DNA from: Coleofasciculus sp. LEGE 07092
Lineage (GTDB): Bacteria; Cyanobacteriota; Cyanobacteriia; Cyanobacteriales; Coleofasciculaceae
Length of the DNA stretch: 34,815 bases
Reading direction: 5' to 3'
Assembly (NCBI RefSeq): GCF_015207375.1
Contig: NZ_JADEWY010000071.1
Span: 1-34,815 of the forward strand
Below the pieces are notes generated by a model, which saw only the letters and a list, made by a program, of their open reading frames with translations, did no database searches and was not told the origin of the DNA. Made by a program: the position numbers and the translations under genes. Positions 1-6,967 of the stretch are shown one piece after another; the stretch's first letter is position 1, and each line of letters opens with the position of its first letter.

Positions 1-2
1 TT

Positions 3-95
3 ACACAACAAGCAATGGCCCAAATCGAAGAGCAGATTTACCGCTTACCAACTTTGAAAAAATGGTTCGTTGAAATCTTTTGTCGAAGTGACTAA
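3..95 (+). CDS. Possible C-terminal tail of a gene entering from the left edge
   Basis: The frame is open from the left edge to a TAA at 93-95 and would encode about 30 residues ending EIFCRSD. I do not recognise a family. The frame contains one ATG (15-17) but no convincing ribosome-binding site, so the simplest reading is the 3' end of an upstream gene that lies mostly outside the window. It could equally be non-coding. It matters mainly because its stop sits in the same frame as the pentapeptide gene that follows, so it limits how far that gene can extend upstream in that frame. Confidence 0.25.
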   Translation, partial: TQQAMAQIEEQIYRLPTLKKWFVEIFCRSD

Positions 96-150
96 AGTTT
101 TGGATCATTTTTTAGTTGGAATACTCTTAGTCACGACAGATTTAGTATTC
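88..150 (+). other. Out-of-frame membrane segment, probable lost N-terminus of the next gene
   Basis: Reading from GTG at 88 in the frame one base ahead of the pentapeptide frame gives a short hydrophobic peptide containing FLVGILLVTTDLVF, ended by TAG at 151. Cyanobacterial pentapeptide proteins of this type usually begin with a membrane segment followed by an 'LEPKEYFELRDKG'-like stretch. That stretch is encoded directly afterwards, in the other frame, from about 150. A one-base deletion near 136-151 would explain the split. A sequencing or assembly error is the alternative. Confidence 0.45.
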
Positions 151-1289
151 TAGAACCAAAAGAATATTTTGAGCTTAGAGATAAGGGAATAAAGTCTGTT
201 ATTGAAGGATTAAAAGTTGTAGCTACCATATTTGGAGGAATAGCAATCCTCGGCAACCTTTTTTACGCAGCGAAGCGAGCAAAAGCCCTTGATGCAAGTG
301 CGATCGCAGCTAATGCAACTGCTAAAGCTGCCTTAGAGAATGCAAAGGCTGCTCTCAAAAATGCAGAAGCAGCACAAGACAAACAAATTACAGAACGCTT
401 TACTAAGGCTATTGAATTGATTTCCAGTAAAGAAGTTACAACTCGTATAGGGGGAATATATGCTCTAGAACGAATTGCTAATAATTCCAAAGATGACCAC
501 TGGACAATCATGGAAGTTCTCACTGCTTTTGTCCGAGAGAATCGTTCTTTGAAGGAAGAGGGAGAGCGGGAGCAATTACCAACAATTCCCACAGATATTC
601 AAGCAGCTCTCACCGTTATCCGACGCCGCCATTGGCAGAACGAGGAAGAAAATCAGAGGATTGATTTACATAATACGGACATCCGAGGGGCAGATCTCAG
701 TGGAGCCAATCTCAAGAAAGCAAATCTTAATGGAGCCAATCTCAAAAAAGCAAACCTTAATGCAGCAATTCTGGAAGGTGCGATCCTTGTTAAAGCTAAC
801 CTGGAGGAAGCAGACCTTATGGGAGCCAACTTAAAGAAGGCAAACCTCAATACAGCAATCCTCGACAGTGCGTTCCTTACTCAAGCCAATTTGGAGGGAG
901 CAGAGCTTCCGGGAGCCAACTTAAAGAAGGCATGGCTGAAAGAAGCTATCCTCAAAGGAACCGAACTCTCTTGTACTGACCTAACGGAAGCACAACTCAT
1001 TAAAGCTGACTTGGAAGGTGCAATGCTCATGGATGCTACGTTAGAGAACACAATACTCACCAACGCTAACCTACGATGGGCAGACCTGAGTGGAGCCAAT
1101 CTGCGAAAGGCAAACTTCCGTCAAGCTAACCTACAAGGGGCAAACCTGAGTGAAGCCAAGCTGCAAGGGGCACGTCTCAAAAAAGCCAGAAACCTTAAAT
1201 CTGATCAGATTCAAGGGGCGAACGGAGATAATAATACTTCCCTGCCGGAGAATCTAAAGGCACCGGAACACTGGACGGAATCTAAGTGA
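96..1289 (+). CDS. Pentapeptide-repeat protein, 5' end unresolved (probable frameshift)
   Basis: The frame is open from 96 to a TGA at 1287-1289 but has no ATG or GTG near its beginning. The first TTG, at 417, would discard a region clearly conserved in the paralogue at 2949-4340. Order of parts: a hydrophobic stretch (about 195-270), an Ala/Lys/Asn-rich coiled-coil-like segment (about 279-390), a conserved ISSKE...RIGGIYALERIA block (417-510), then about 25 A(D/N)LXX pentapeptides (about 684-1190), which fold as a right-handed beta helix. It ends in LPENLKAPEHW, a tail shared with the paralogue. Bases 321-539 are about 97% identical to 3318-3536, while the repeat parts have diverged. Pentapeptide proteins of this kind have no settled biochemical role. 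The 5' end is probably damaged, so the gene may be a pseudogene or start at TTG 417. Confidence 0.75.
   Translation, partial: SFGSFFSWNTLSHDRFSILEPKEYFELRDKGIKSVIEGLKVVATIFGGIAILGNLFYAAKRAKALDASAIAANATAKAALENAKAALKNAEAAQDKQITERFTKAIELISSKEVTTRIGGIYALERIANNSKDDHWTIMEVLTAFVRENRSLKEEGEREQLPTIPTDIQAALTVIRRRHWQNEEENQRIDLHNTDIRGADLSGANLKKANLNGANLKKANLNAAILEGAILVKANLEEADLMGANLKKANLNTAILDSAFLTQANLEGAELPGANLKKAWLKEAILKGTELSCTDLTEAQLIKADLEGAMLMDATLENTILTNANLRWADLSGANLRKANFRQANLQGANLSEAKLQGARLKKARNLKSDQIQGANGDNNTSLPENLKAPEHWTESK
321..539 (+). repeat. Long direct repeat, copy 1 (within pentapeptide gene)
   Basis: This 219-nt block differs from 3318-3536 at about 7 positions, counted by eye, and lies in the same orientation about 3 kb away. 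It covers the coiled-coil-like segment and the RIGGIYALERIA block of both pentapeptide paralogues. Identity falls sharply on either side. Confidence 0.85.
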
Positions 1290-1388
1290 TACACAGCAGT
1301 GATGGCAGGTGGCTTGGTAGAGTAAGCATCCTCCACTGGAACTCGAATATTGTCGGCAAGACATCTTAGATAGGTTGAATTTGCGATC

Positions 1389-1424
1389 GCATCTCCCCTC
1401 ATAAGCAACGAAAAGAGCGATCGC
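1389..1424. repeat. 36-bp dispersed repeat, copy 1
   Basis: A 36-bp sequence starting gcatctcccctcataa and ending in the HIP1 octamer gcgatcgc recurs at 6042-6077 with one mismatch (g/a at base 17). Both copies lie upstream of an antitoxin-like gene, so the repeat may mark the edge of a duplicated module or simply be a genomic repeat. Confidence 0.8.
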
Positions 1425-1498
1425 TCTTTGCCTAACGCTCTGCTGAAGGGGAATACTTACAGTTGTTATAGTTATTTCAAAGCTTCACAGAGGTCATA

Positions 1499-1861
1499 AT
1501 GCAGATTACGCTCGATCTCCCCGAAGAATTCGTATCGCGATTGAGTTTGCTAGAAGACAAACTACCGCAAATCTTGGAATTGGGATTGCGGGAGTTGAAC
1601 GCCAGTTCTCAAATGGGATTTACAGGTGTAGCCGAAGTATTGGAATTTTTAGCAACACTCCCCACACCCGAAGAAATTATTGCCCTGCGTCCCTCCGAAG
1701 CTTTGCAAACTCAGATTAGTAGTCTCCTAGAAAAGAACCGCACCCAAGGTTTAACACCTGCCGAGTCACAGATTTGGGAGCAATATCAATACCTTGAACA
1801 CTTAATCCGGATGGCGAAGGCGAAAGCATACCTAAAACTCAAGGAATTGAGCCAGGAATGA
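1499..1861 (+). CDS. Small antitoxin-like protein paired with HNH nuclease
   Basis: A 120-residue protein starting MQITLDLPEEFVSRL. The ATG follows an AGAGGT ribosome-binding site by 5 nt. The N-terminus resembles the beta-strand plus helix start of ribbon-helix-helix type antitoxins. The C-terminal half is charged and helical (LLEKNRTQGLTPAESQIWEQ, then an Ala/Lys/Leu helix). The same LLEKN-x-T-x-x-(L/I)-(S/T)PxE pattern appears in the protein at 6244-6663, so both belong to one family. Its TGA overlaps the ATG of the HNH gene in an ATGA junction, which implies translational coupling. From context I infer that it controls or neutralises the nuclease. No function for the family is known to me, and it could instead be a DNA-binding specificity partner. 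Confidence 0.8.
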   Translation: MQITLDLPEEFVSRLSLLEDKLPQILELGLRELNASSQMGFTGVAEVLEFLATLPTPEEIIALRPSEALQTQISSLLEKNRTQGLTPAESQIWEQYQYLEHLIRMAKAKAYLKLKELSQE

Positions 1862-2280
1862 GCAGCACCTATATTCCATCTGCGCTACGACGCCTGGTTT
1901 GCGATCGCGCCAAAGGATGCTGCGAATATTGCCTGATTTCTGAAGTAACTGCATTCGCCCCTCACGAAATAGACCATATCATTGCTGAAAAGCACGGCGG
2001 ATTAACCGAAGCTGATAACTTGGCGCTCTCATGTACGCTGTGCAACAAACATAAGGGAAGCGATATAGCATCAATCGATCCAGAGACAGGTGAAGTAGTT
2101 CCGCTCTACAATCCTCGTCGGGACAAGTGGTATGAGCATTTTCGACTCAGTGAGGCTGAGTTTATCCCTCTAACACCCAAAGGTCGCGTGACATTTCGCC
2201 TATTACAACTGAACCGCCCTGACAGAGTGGAAGAGCGTAAGCTACTCATAGAAGCTGAGATGTTCAACCTGGCTGACTAG
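1858..2280 (+). CDS. HNH endonuclease family protein
   Basis: A 140-residue protein with a compact zinc-containing HNH (beta-beta-alpha metal) fold. The first cysteine pair is C22-E-Y-C25, the catalytic block is HEIDHI at 36-41, N54 is followed by LALSC, and the second pair lies in CTLCNKHKG (59-67). HNH proteins of this size cut or nick DNA using one divalent metal ion. The C-terminal part (EFIPLTPKGRVTFRLLQLN) is a recognisable family tail, also present as a remnant at 6663-6782. The start codon overlaps the stop of the upstream antitoxin-like gene by 4 nt. Target and role are unknown; toxin, restriction-like defence and homing activity are all possible. Confidence 0.9.
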   Translation: MSSTYIPSALRRLVCDRAKGCCEYCLISEVTAFAPHEIDHIIAEKHGGLTEADNLALSCTLCNKHKGSDIASIDPETGEVVPLYNPRRDKWYEHFRLSEAEFIPLTPKGRVTFRLLQLNRPDRVEERKLLIEAEMFNLAD

Positions 2281-2397
2281 AGCAAATATTTAGTTGTAGT
2301 TGTCTGCAATTTTAGCGTTGTCAGCCTGCACTCTCCTCCCCTCTTGGGCAACGGTGCTATATTCAGCGTATCAGCGCCTATCTGTGAAGGTGGCATT

Positions 2398-2916
2398 ATG
2401 ACTCAAGAACTAATCGACCTAAGAACTAGCATCTTAGAAGGACGCTATGCAGATGCTTTGGCGATTGTAGATGAGCTAGAGGGGATGAGTAAACAAGCAA
2501 TCCTCCGTAATATCGAATCGTTTCTAGTCAGAATGCTGGTTCACTTGATTAAAAACCAAATTGAGCAGCGTTTAACTAATTCTTGGGTGGCTTCAATTTC
2601 AGATTCTCTTAGGCAAATTCAAAAATTAAATCTCAAAGAGAATAAAACGTCTTACTATATCAAGCAAGATGAATGGGAGCCTTTTTTAGAAGAGGCAATT
2701 GAGGCGGCAATTCGTCCGGCGAGTGTGGAAGTTATGGAGGGTACTTATAATTCCTTTCAACTCTCAGAATTGGTGGATAGAACACAGATAGTTATCACTG
2801 CTCGGAGGTTGCTCGATTTAACCTACGAACATTCGGCAAAGACGTTACTAGCAATCATTGATGAGAATTTAGTTCAGCTACCAGGTGGGGAAGAGTGGAA
2901 AGAGGGTAGGCGATAA
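2398..2916 (+). CDS. DUF29 family protein
   Basis: From ATG 2398 (MTQELIDLRTSILEGRYADA) the protein is 172 residues long. The start follows an AAGGTGG ribosome-binding site. An in-frame codon further upstream at 2344 would add an unlikely leader. The sequence matches my knowledge of cyanobacterial DUF29 proteins: all-helical, with a conserved FLVRMLVHLIKNQIEQR helix and an LPGGEEWK tail. DUF29 proteins are abundant and multicopy in filamentous cyanobacteria and have no established function. It lies between the HNH unit and the second pentapeptide gene. No catalytic motif is visible. Confidence 0.85.
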   Translation: MTQELIDLRTSILEGRYADALAIVDELEGMSKQAILRNIESFLVRMLVHLIKNQIEQRLTNSWVASISDSLRQIQKLNLKENKTSYYIKQDEWEPFLEEAIEAAIRPASVEVMEGTYNSFQLSELVDRTQIVITARRLLDLTYEHSAKTLLAIIDENLVQLPGGEEWKEGRR

Positions 2917-2948
2917 AACTAGCTCTCTGGCTGCTTTGTTTGGGGTTT

Positions 2949-4340
2949 ATGACTGACACAGCTAAAGTAGAACACAAGGTTATGGGTTTGAATGACAAGA
3001 AAACAGGCGAACAAAGTAACGGCTTGAAGGTTGAAGTATCAATATTTATTCTCCTTATTATTGGAGCTATAGTTATCATTGGATTTTGGTTAGGCGTAGG
3101 TTGGCCTGATGAGCTGCCAGACAACTTCTCTAATCTACTAACAGTAGAAGCAGTAAAAGAATATCTTGATTATAGGGAGCGGATCAGAGCTGCTCGGCTA
3201 CAGTTCCTTACAACTATTGCAGCAAGTTTGGGTGCGATAGGAGTTGTCTTTAATCTTTATTACACGGGAAAGCGGGAGGAAGCTTTTAATAAAAGCGCGA
3301 TCGCTGCTAATAAGAGTGCTAAAGCTGCCTTAGAAAATGCAAAGGCTGCTCTCAAAAATGCAGAGGCAGCACAAGACAAACAAATTACAGAACGCTTTAC
3401 TAAGGCTATTGAATTGATTTCCAGTAAAGAAATTACAACTCGTATAGGGGGAATATATGCTCTAGAACGAATTGCCAATAATTCCAAAGATGACCACTGG
3501 GCAATTATGGAAGTTCTCACTGCTTTTGTACGAGAGCAGACTTCTTTAAAAGCTCCATTGGAAGAGAAAAAGCCAGAGGGCAAAGAGCCACCCCTAAAAC
3601 TTCGGGTTGATATTCAAGCAGCTCTTACCGTTATCGGACGGCGCGATTTGAAAAAAGACCCAGACGGTCAGAGGCTTGATTTACGCAATAGCAACATCCG
3701 GGGAGCAAACCTCATTGCATTCAAGCTGCAAAGGGCATTGCTTGATGGAGCCAATCTACAAGAGGCTAACCTTACGGATGCCCACCTCGAAGAAGCAAAA
3801 CTTCGTAAAGCCAACCTACAAAAAGCAGAACTTTTCAAAGCAAAAATGCACAGGGCTAACCTCATTGACGCCCATCTGGAAGAGGCAACACTCGATCTAG
3901 CTGACTTACAAGAGGCAGATCTTTGGAACGCCCAACTGCAAGGAACGCTTTTCCGATCAGCAAACTTGGCAAGGGCAAAACTCCCTGGAGCCAACCTGCA
4001 AGGGGCAAGACTCAAGGAAGCTAACCTACAAGAGGCAAGCTTTTGTGACGCCAATTTGCAAAGGTCAAACCTTACAGGAGCCGACTTGAGAAGGGCAAGA
4101 CTTGATAGAGCTAACTTACAAGGAGCAGATCTCAGTGAAGCCAACATGGAAGAAACTACTGATTTTATTGGAGTAAACCTGGAAGGAGCAAACCTCTATA
4201 ACGCCAAACTGCAAGGGGCAGACCTTAATGGAGCCAAAAACCTCAAGCAAGAGCAGATTGAAAAGGCATTCGGAAATAAGAACACAACTCGCCTGCCGGA
4301 GAATCTCAAAGTACCGGAACATTGGACGGAATCCGAGTGA
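2949..4340 (+). CDS. Membrane-anchored pentapeptide-repeat protein
   Basis: About 463 residues from ATG 2949; a TTG at 2940 would add three. Order of parts: a membrane segment (IFILLIIGAIVIIGFWLGVG), a second hydrophobic segment (FLTTIAASLGAIGVVFNLYY), an Ala/Lys/Asn coiled-coil-like stretch, the RIGGIYALERIANNSKDDHW block, about 33 A(D/N)LXX pentapeptides, and the tail LPENLKVPEHW. It is the intact paralogue of the gene ending at 1289 and shares a near-identical 219-nt block with it. The likely topology is a short membrane anchor with a long cytoplasmic beta-helical rod serving as a scaffold. No enzyme domain is visible and no specific function is established for these proteins. Confidence 0.9.
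   Translation: MTDTAKVEHKVMGLNDKKTGEQSNGLKVEVSIFILLIIGAIVIIGFWLGVGWPDELPDNFSNLLTVEAVKEYLDYRERIRAARLQFLTTIAASLGAIGVVFNLYYTGKREEAFNKSAIAANKSAKAALENAKAALKNAEAAQDKQITERFTKAIELISSKEITTRIGGIYALERIANNSKDDHWAIMEVLTAFVREQTSLKAPLEEKKPEGKEPPLKLRVDIQAALTVIGRRDLKKDPDGQRLDLRNSNIRGANLIAFKLQRALLDGANLQEANLTDAHLEEAKLRKANLQKAELFKAKMHRANLIDAHLEEATLDLADLQEADLWNAQLQGTLFRSANLARAKLPGANLQGARLKEANLQEASFCDANLQRSNLTGADLRRARLDRANLQGADLSEANMEETTDFIGVNLEGANLYNAKLQGADLNGAKNLKQEQIEKAFGNKNTTRLPENLKVPEHWTESE
3318..3536 (+). repeat. Long direct repeat, copy 2 (within pentapeptide gene)
   Basis: Same-orientation partner of 321-539, about 97% identical by eye. Recombination between the two copies would delete about 3 kb holding the HNH unit and the DUF29 gene and leave a single chimeric pentapeptide gene. 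Confidence 0.85.
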
Positions 4341-4531
4341 GATACAGCAGTGAGGTCAAGATAAATATTTGCTCACCTCTTGCACTCATCAACAACTGGG
4401 TTAGAGATTTCAAAGGTTAAGGAGCGAGGGATCACTTTTGATAGGGTAGTCCTTGTTACTCTAATGACTACTGATGCTTATCTTAAAAAGGTAAAAAGTA
4501 AATTTTGAAAATCCCTTGGAACAAATGGATT

Positions 4532-5917
4532 TTACAATCCACAAGCCTCAACCCTACAGAATAAAGTCCCCTCACAAGATGAAGGAAAAATATAAAGATA
4601 GGGGAGATGCCCTAGAGGGGCATTTAGGGCAAATGTGAGTTCTGACATTAGCAGCCAAGAGTTATTCACACGCCAACCTACGCAATCACCAAGACTTTCC
4701 CGAATTTTATCATCGTAATTTCGGGTTCCCCCCAAACTTTTGTAGATACGCTTTTGGACAGAAAAGCCAAAGCGTCCGTTGCTGTATTTTACCCAGAGTT
4801 GATCAATAGTACGTAGGTCTTCACAAGGAAACCTGTCGATATCTCCATTTCCTAAGAAACCTTCTTTTTTTCTTCTCGCTACCTTCAGCATCTGTTTAGC
4901 TGTTTCCTCATCCGCTTCTTTCCACTTGCTAGCAGCCAGTAAATCACGTAATTTGCGATAATCTGCTCTCACAGCTGAGATGAGTTGGACTTGGAGAGGG
5001 GGTGGCGGTAATTGTTGAGTAGACTGATGGCTGACTGATGGTAGCGGCGATGGATTAACAGGCTGATGAGGTGCTGGTATCGGCTTGAGGATAGCTGGAG
5101 CAACACTATGATCTTTCAGGAGTCGCAGCCACGCCTGCACTGACTGGGGGCGATTCTCTGCTTTTACCTCCATCCCCTTGAGAATTGCCTGATTCACCCT
5201 GTTGCTGATATTCGGATTAATCTGTTGTGGTGGTTCTAAAGGCGTACCAATAGCTTGGAGTGGAGCAAGCGTTGGCACTTCTCCAGTTAACAGCGAGTAC
5301 AGCGTTGCGGCTAAAGCATAAACATCAGTGTAAGCACCCCGTTTTGCTCGTTTGTCATACTGCTCAATTGGTGCAAAGCCATCGGACAGCATTTGCGTAT
5401 GGGTCTGAGTTAAATTCGGGGTAAACTCACGGGCAATGCCAAAATCAATTAACACAGCCTCCGACTTACCAGAGCGCAACATTATATTTTGCGGCTTGAT
5501 ATCCCGGTGCAACAAGCCGTTATTATGAACAACCGCTAGCGCCTCACCAATCTGTTGAATGTAGCGTAAGGCTTCAGCTTCCTGTAAAGCTCCCTTGTTC
5601 TCAATTCGACTGGCCAAATCTTCCCCATCAATATATTCCATCACCATGCCCCACAGTTGCCCCTCTTGGATGACTTCATCAATTCGCACAATATGGGGAT
5701 GAGAGCATCTGGCTAACCTTAACGCTTCGTTCAGGAAATCTTGCTGAAATTTGGCAAAGTCAGAGCGGCGTTGCACACTGTCATTCAGGGTTTTGATCAC
5801 AACTTTTCGCCCATTGTTATCTCTAGCGCGATAGGTAATACCAAAGCCACCTTCACCTAGTTCTTGCTCAATCGTGTACTTACCGTCCTGCAACCTCTGT
5901 CCTGATGCCCAAGCCAT
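4532..5917 (-). CDS. Serine/threonine protein kinase with C-terminal GUN4 domain
   Basis: 461 residues. The Hanks-type kinase domain spans about 13-270: glycine loop GEGGFG at 21-26, catalytic Lys42 in VVIK, HRDIKPQN at 137-144, DFG at 158-160, and an APIEQYD activation segment near 182. All catalytic residues are present, so it should be an active kinase. A Pro-rich linker (275-310) leads to a GUN4 domain (about 312-445, including KWKEADEETAKQML and IDQLWVKYSNGRFGFSVQ). GUN4 binds porphyrins and, as a stand-alone protein, stimulates Mg-chelatase. Kinase-GUN4 fusions are common in filamentous cyanobacteria and may sense tetrapyrroles, but that is inference. There is no membrane segment, so it is probably cytoplasmic. 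It is transcribed alone, convergent with the pentapeptide gene. Confidence 0.95.
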   Translation of the reverse strand: MAWASGQRLQDGKYTIEQELGEGGFGITYRARDNNGRKVVIKTLNDSVQRRSDFAKFQQDFLNEALRLARCSHPHIVRIDEVIQEGQLWGMVMEYIDGEDLASRIENKGALQEAEALRYIQQIGEALAVVHNNGLLHRDIKPQNIMLRSGKSEAVLIDFGIAREFTPNLTQTHTQMLSDGFAPIEQYDKRAKRGAYTDVYALAATLYSLLTGEVPTLAPLQAIGTPLEPPQQINPNISNRVNQAILKGMEVKAENRPQSVQAWLRLLKDHSVAPAILKPIPAPHQPVNPSPLPSVSHQSTQQLPPPPLQVQLISAVRADYRKLRDLLAASKWKEADEETAKQMLKVARRKKEGFLGNGDIDRFPCEDLRTIDQLWVKYSNGRFGFSVQKRIYKSLGGTRNYDDKIRESLGDCVGWRVNNSWLLMSELTFALNAPLGHLPYLYIFPSSCEGTLFCRVEACGL

Positions 5918-6010
5918 AGCTCATGAATGTGAGACACTTGCCTTGATTTTGGCACAGCTTCAAAGAGACATCGGATGGCTTCACTGAGATGAGGAATTTC
6001 GCTGCCAGAT

Positions 6011-6043
6011 GCGATTCCCTGCGGGATAGCTAACGCTTCACGC
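6011..6043. repeat. 33-bp palindromic repeat, copy 1
   Basis: Begins GCGATTCCCTGCGGGATAG and continues into TAACGCTTCACGC. Internal inverted symmetry (TTCCCTGCGGGA) suggests a hairpin. A related copy lies at 6802-6834. Such GCGATTCCC...GCGGGATAGC palindromes are widespread in filamentous cyanobacterial genomes. It abuts the 36-bp repeat at 6042. Confidence 0.65.
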
Positions 6044-6077
6044 ATCTCCCCTCATAAACAACGAAAAGAGCGATCGC
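6042..6077. repeat. 36-bp dispersed repeat, copy 2
   Basis: Matches 1389-1424 with one mismatch and also ends in gcgatcgc. It lies about 170 bp upstream of the second antitoxin-like gene, compared with about 75 bp for the first. Confidence 0.8.
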
Positions 6078-6097
6078 ACTAGTATCAAATCACAAAG

Positions 6098-6238
6098 CTA
6101 TTCCAACTGTTCCAGTAGCTGACTTACAGATAACACGGGTACGGTTGCATTAGAAAAATCCTGTGTATCGCGGGTAACAATTGCCTCTAAACTTTGAGCG
6201 ATCGCTGCTACGATGTGAGGTAAATTAGCCAAGAATCT
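6098..6238 (-). pseudogene. C-terminal remnant of a PIN-domain (VapC-like) toxin
   Basis: On the minus strand the frame ending with TAG at 6100-6098 reads LANLPHIVAAIAQSLEAIV, then TRDTQDFS, then VPVLSVSQLLEQLE. The TRDTQDF motif followed by VPVLSxxxLLEQL is a typical end of PIN-domain nucleases, where the TRD region contributes a metal-binding acidic residue. The catalytic N-terminal two thirds are missing: the frame closes just before 6244, where the next gene begins on the other strand. There is no plausible start codon with a ribosome-binding site, so I regard it as a dead fragment. Confidence 0.65.
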
Positions 6239-6243
6239 GAGCA

Positions 6244-6663
6244 ATGGCTACGCAGAGAGTCACCGTTGAATTGTCCGATCCTGTTTTTCAGCAGTTGGTT
6301 CGCATTGCTGAGGCAACCTCTCAACCGCTAGAAGTCCTTGCTGCCCAAAGCATCACGAGTAACTTACCTCCCTCTCCTGACAATGCCCCACCAGAAATGC
6401 AGGCTGAACTCATAATTATGCAGACTCTCAGCATTGACGAACTTTTGGAAATCGCCCAAGCTCAAGTAAAATCCGAACAACAAGCACGTCACACTGCTTT
6501 GCTGGAGAAAAACCAAACTAATGAAATTAGCCCAGAAGAACGGCAAGAGTTGAGTGAATTGCGATCATCTGTCGATCGCTTAATGTTACGCAAAGCTTAT
6601 GCTTGGGCTGTGTTGCGATGGCGAGGACATCGGATACCGTCTTTAACTGAGTTGCCTGTATAG
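6244..6663 (+). CDS. Orphan antitoxin-like protein (HNH partner lost)
   Basis: 139 residues from MATQRVTVELSDPVFQQLVRI, with a ribbon-helix-helix-like start and a charged helical C-terminus. The segment LLEKNQTNEISPEERQEL and the following KAYAWAVLRWRGHRIP match the family seen at 1499-1861. Homologues I recall are normally followed at once by an HNH nuclease gene. Here the bases after the stop encode only the last part of such a nuclease, out of frame and broken by stops (6663-6782). The gene itself looks intact and may still be expressed. If the family are antitoxins, it would be a solitary one that could cross-react with the intact pair. No strong ribosome-binding site precedes the ATG. 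Confidence 0.8.
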   Translation: MATQRVTVELSDPVFQQLVRIAEATSQPLEVLAAQSITSNLPPSPDNAPPEMQAELIIMQTLSIDELLEIAQAQVKSEQQARHTALLEKNQTNEISPEERQELSELRSSVDRLMLRKAYAWAVLRWRGHRIPSLTELPV

Positions 6664-6782
6664 CAATTATAGGTTTAACACCAACAGGGCGAGCAACAGT
6701 TATTGCCTTGAGGCTCAACAATGATTATGTAGTTGAAGCACGGACACTGTAGATAGAAAGCAACTGGCATCCGCCTACTTGA
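6663..6782 (+). pseudogene. Decayed C-terminus of an HNH endonuclease
   Basis: In the frame starting at 6663 the sequence reads AIIGLTPTGRATVIALRLNN, then DYVVEARTL, a TAG at 6750-6752, then IESNWHPPT and TGA at 6780-6782. This matches the tail of cyanobacterial HNH proteins and aligns with PLTPKGRVTFRLLQLN of the intact nuclease at 1858-2280. The TAG falls where homologues usually have Trp. The HNH core with both Cys pairs is gone. The fragment joins directly onto the stop codon of the antitoxin-like gene, so an internal deletion removed the toxin and left its partner. Confidence 0.7.
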
Positions 6783-6801
6783 AAGTTAACTGTTGCACAT
6801 A

Positions 6802-6834
6802 GCGATTCGGATGCGGGATAGATAACGCTATGCG
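6802..6834. repeat. 33-bp palindromic repeat, copy 2
   Basis: GCGATTCGGATGCGGGATAG followed by ATAACGCTATGCG, a diverged relative of 6011-6043. The two copies bracket the PIN remnant, the orphan antitoxin-like gene and the HNH remnant. I see nothing else recognisable in 6783-6967. Confidence 0.55.
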
Positions 6835-6967
6835 TGGATGTGGTTAAAAGCAGTTGGTAGATGAGATCAGTAGCCAAGCTATTCAAGCGATCGCCTGATA
6901 TCGTGGACGCAGTAGGACAATTCTTGCCAGAATCGAAAAGCCCTGGCAGGCTCTTACCTCACAAACA

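Noticed and set aside
1211..1408. 65-codon minus-strand frame downstream of the first pentapeptide gene
   Set aside because: It overlaps the gene's conserved C-terminus and a repeat; the translation matches nothing I recognise.
3668..4147. Long minus-strand frames inside the pentapeptide genes
   Set aside because: These are regular antisense shadows of the A(D/N)LXX repeats, Leu/Ala/Ser-rich with no independent signals.
5857..6045. 62-codon minus-strand frame upstream of the kinase
   Set aside because: It overlaps the kinase start and the palindromic repeat; the translation is not protein-like.
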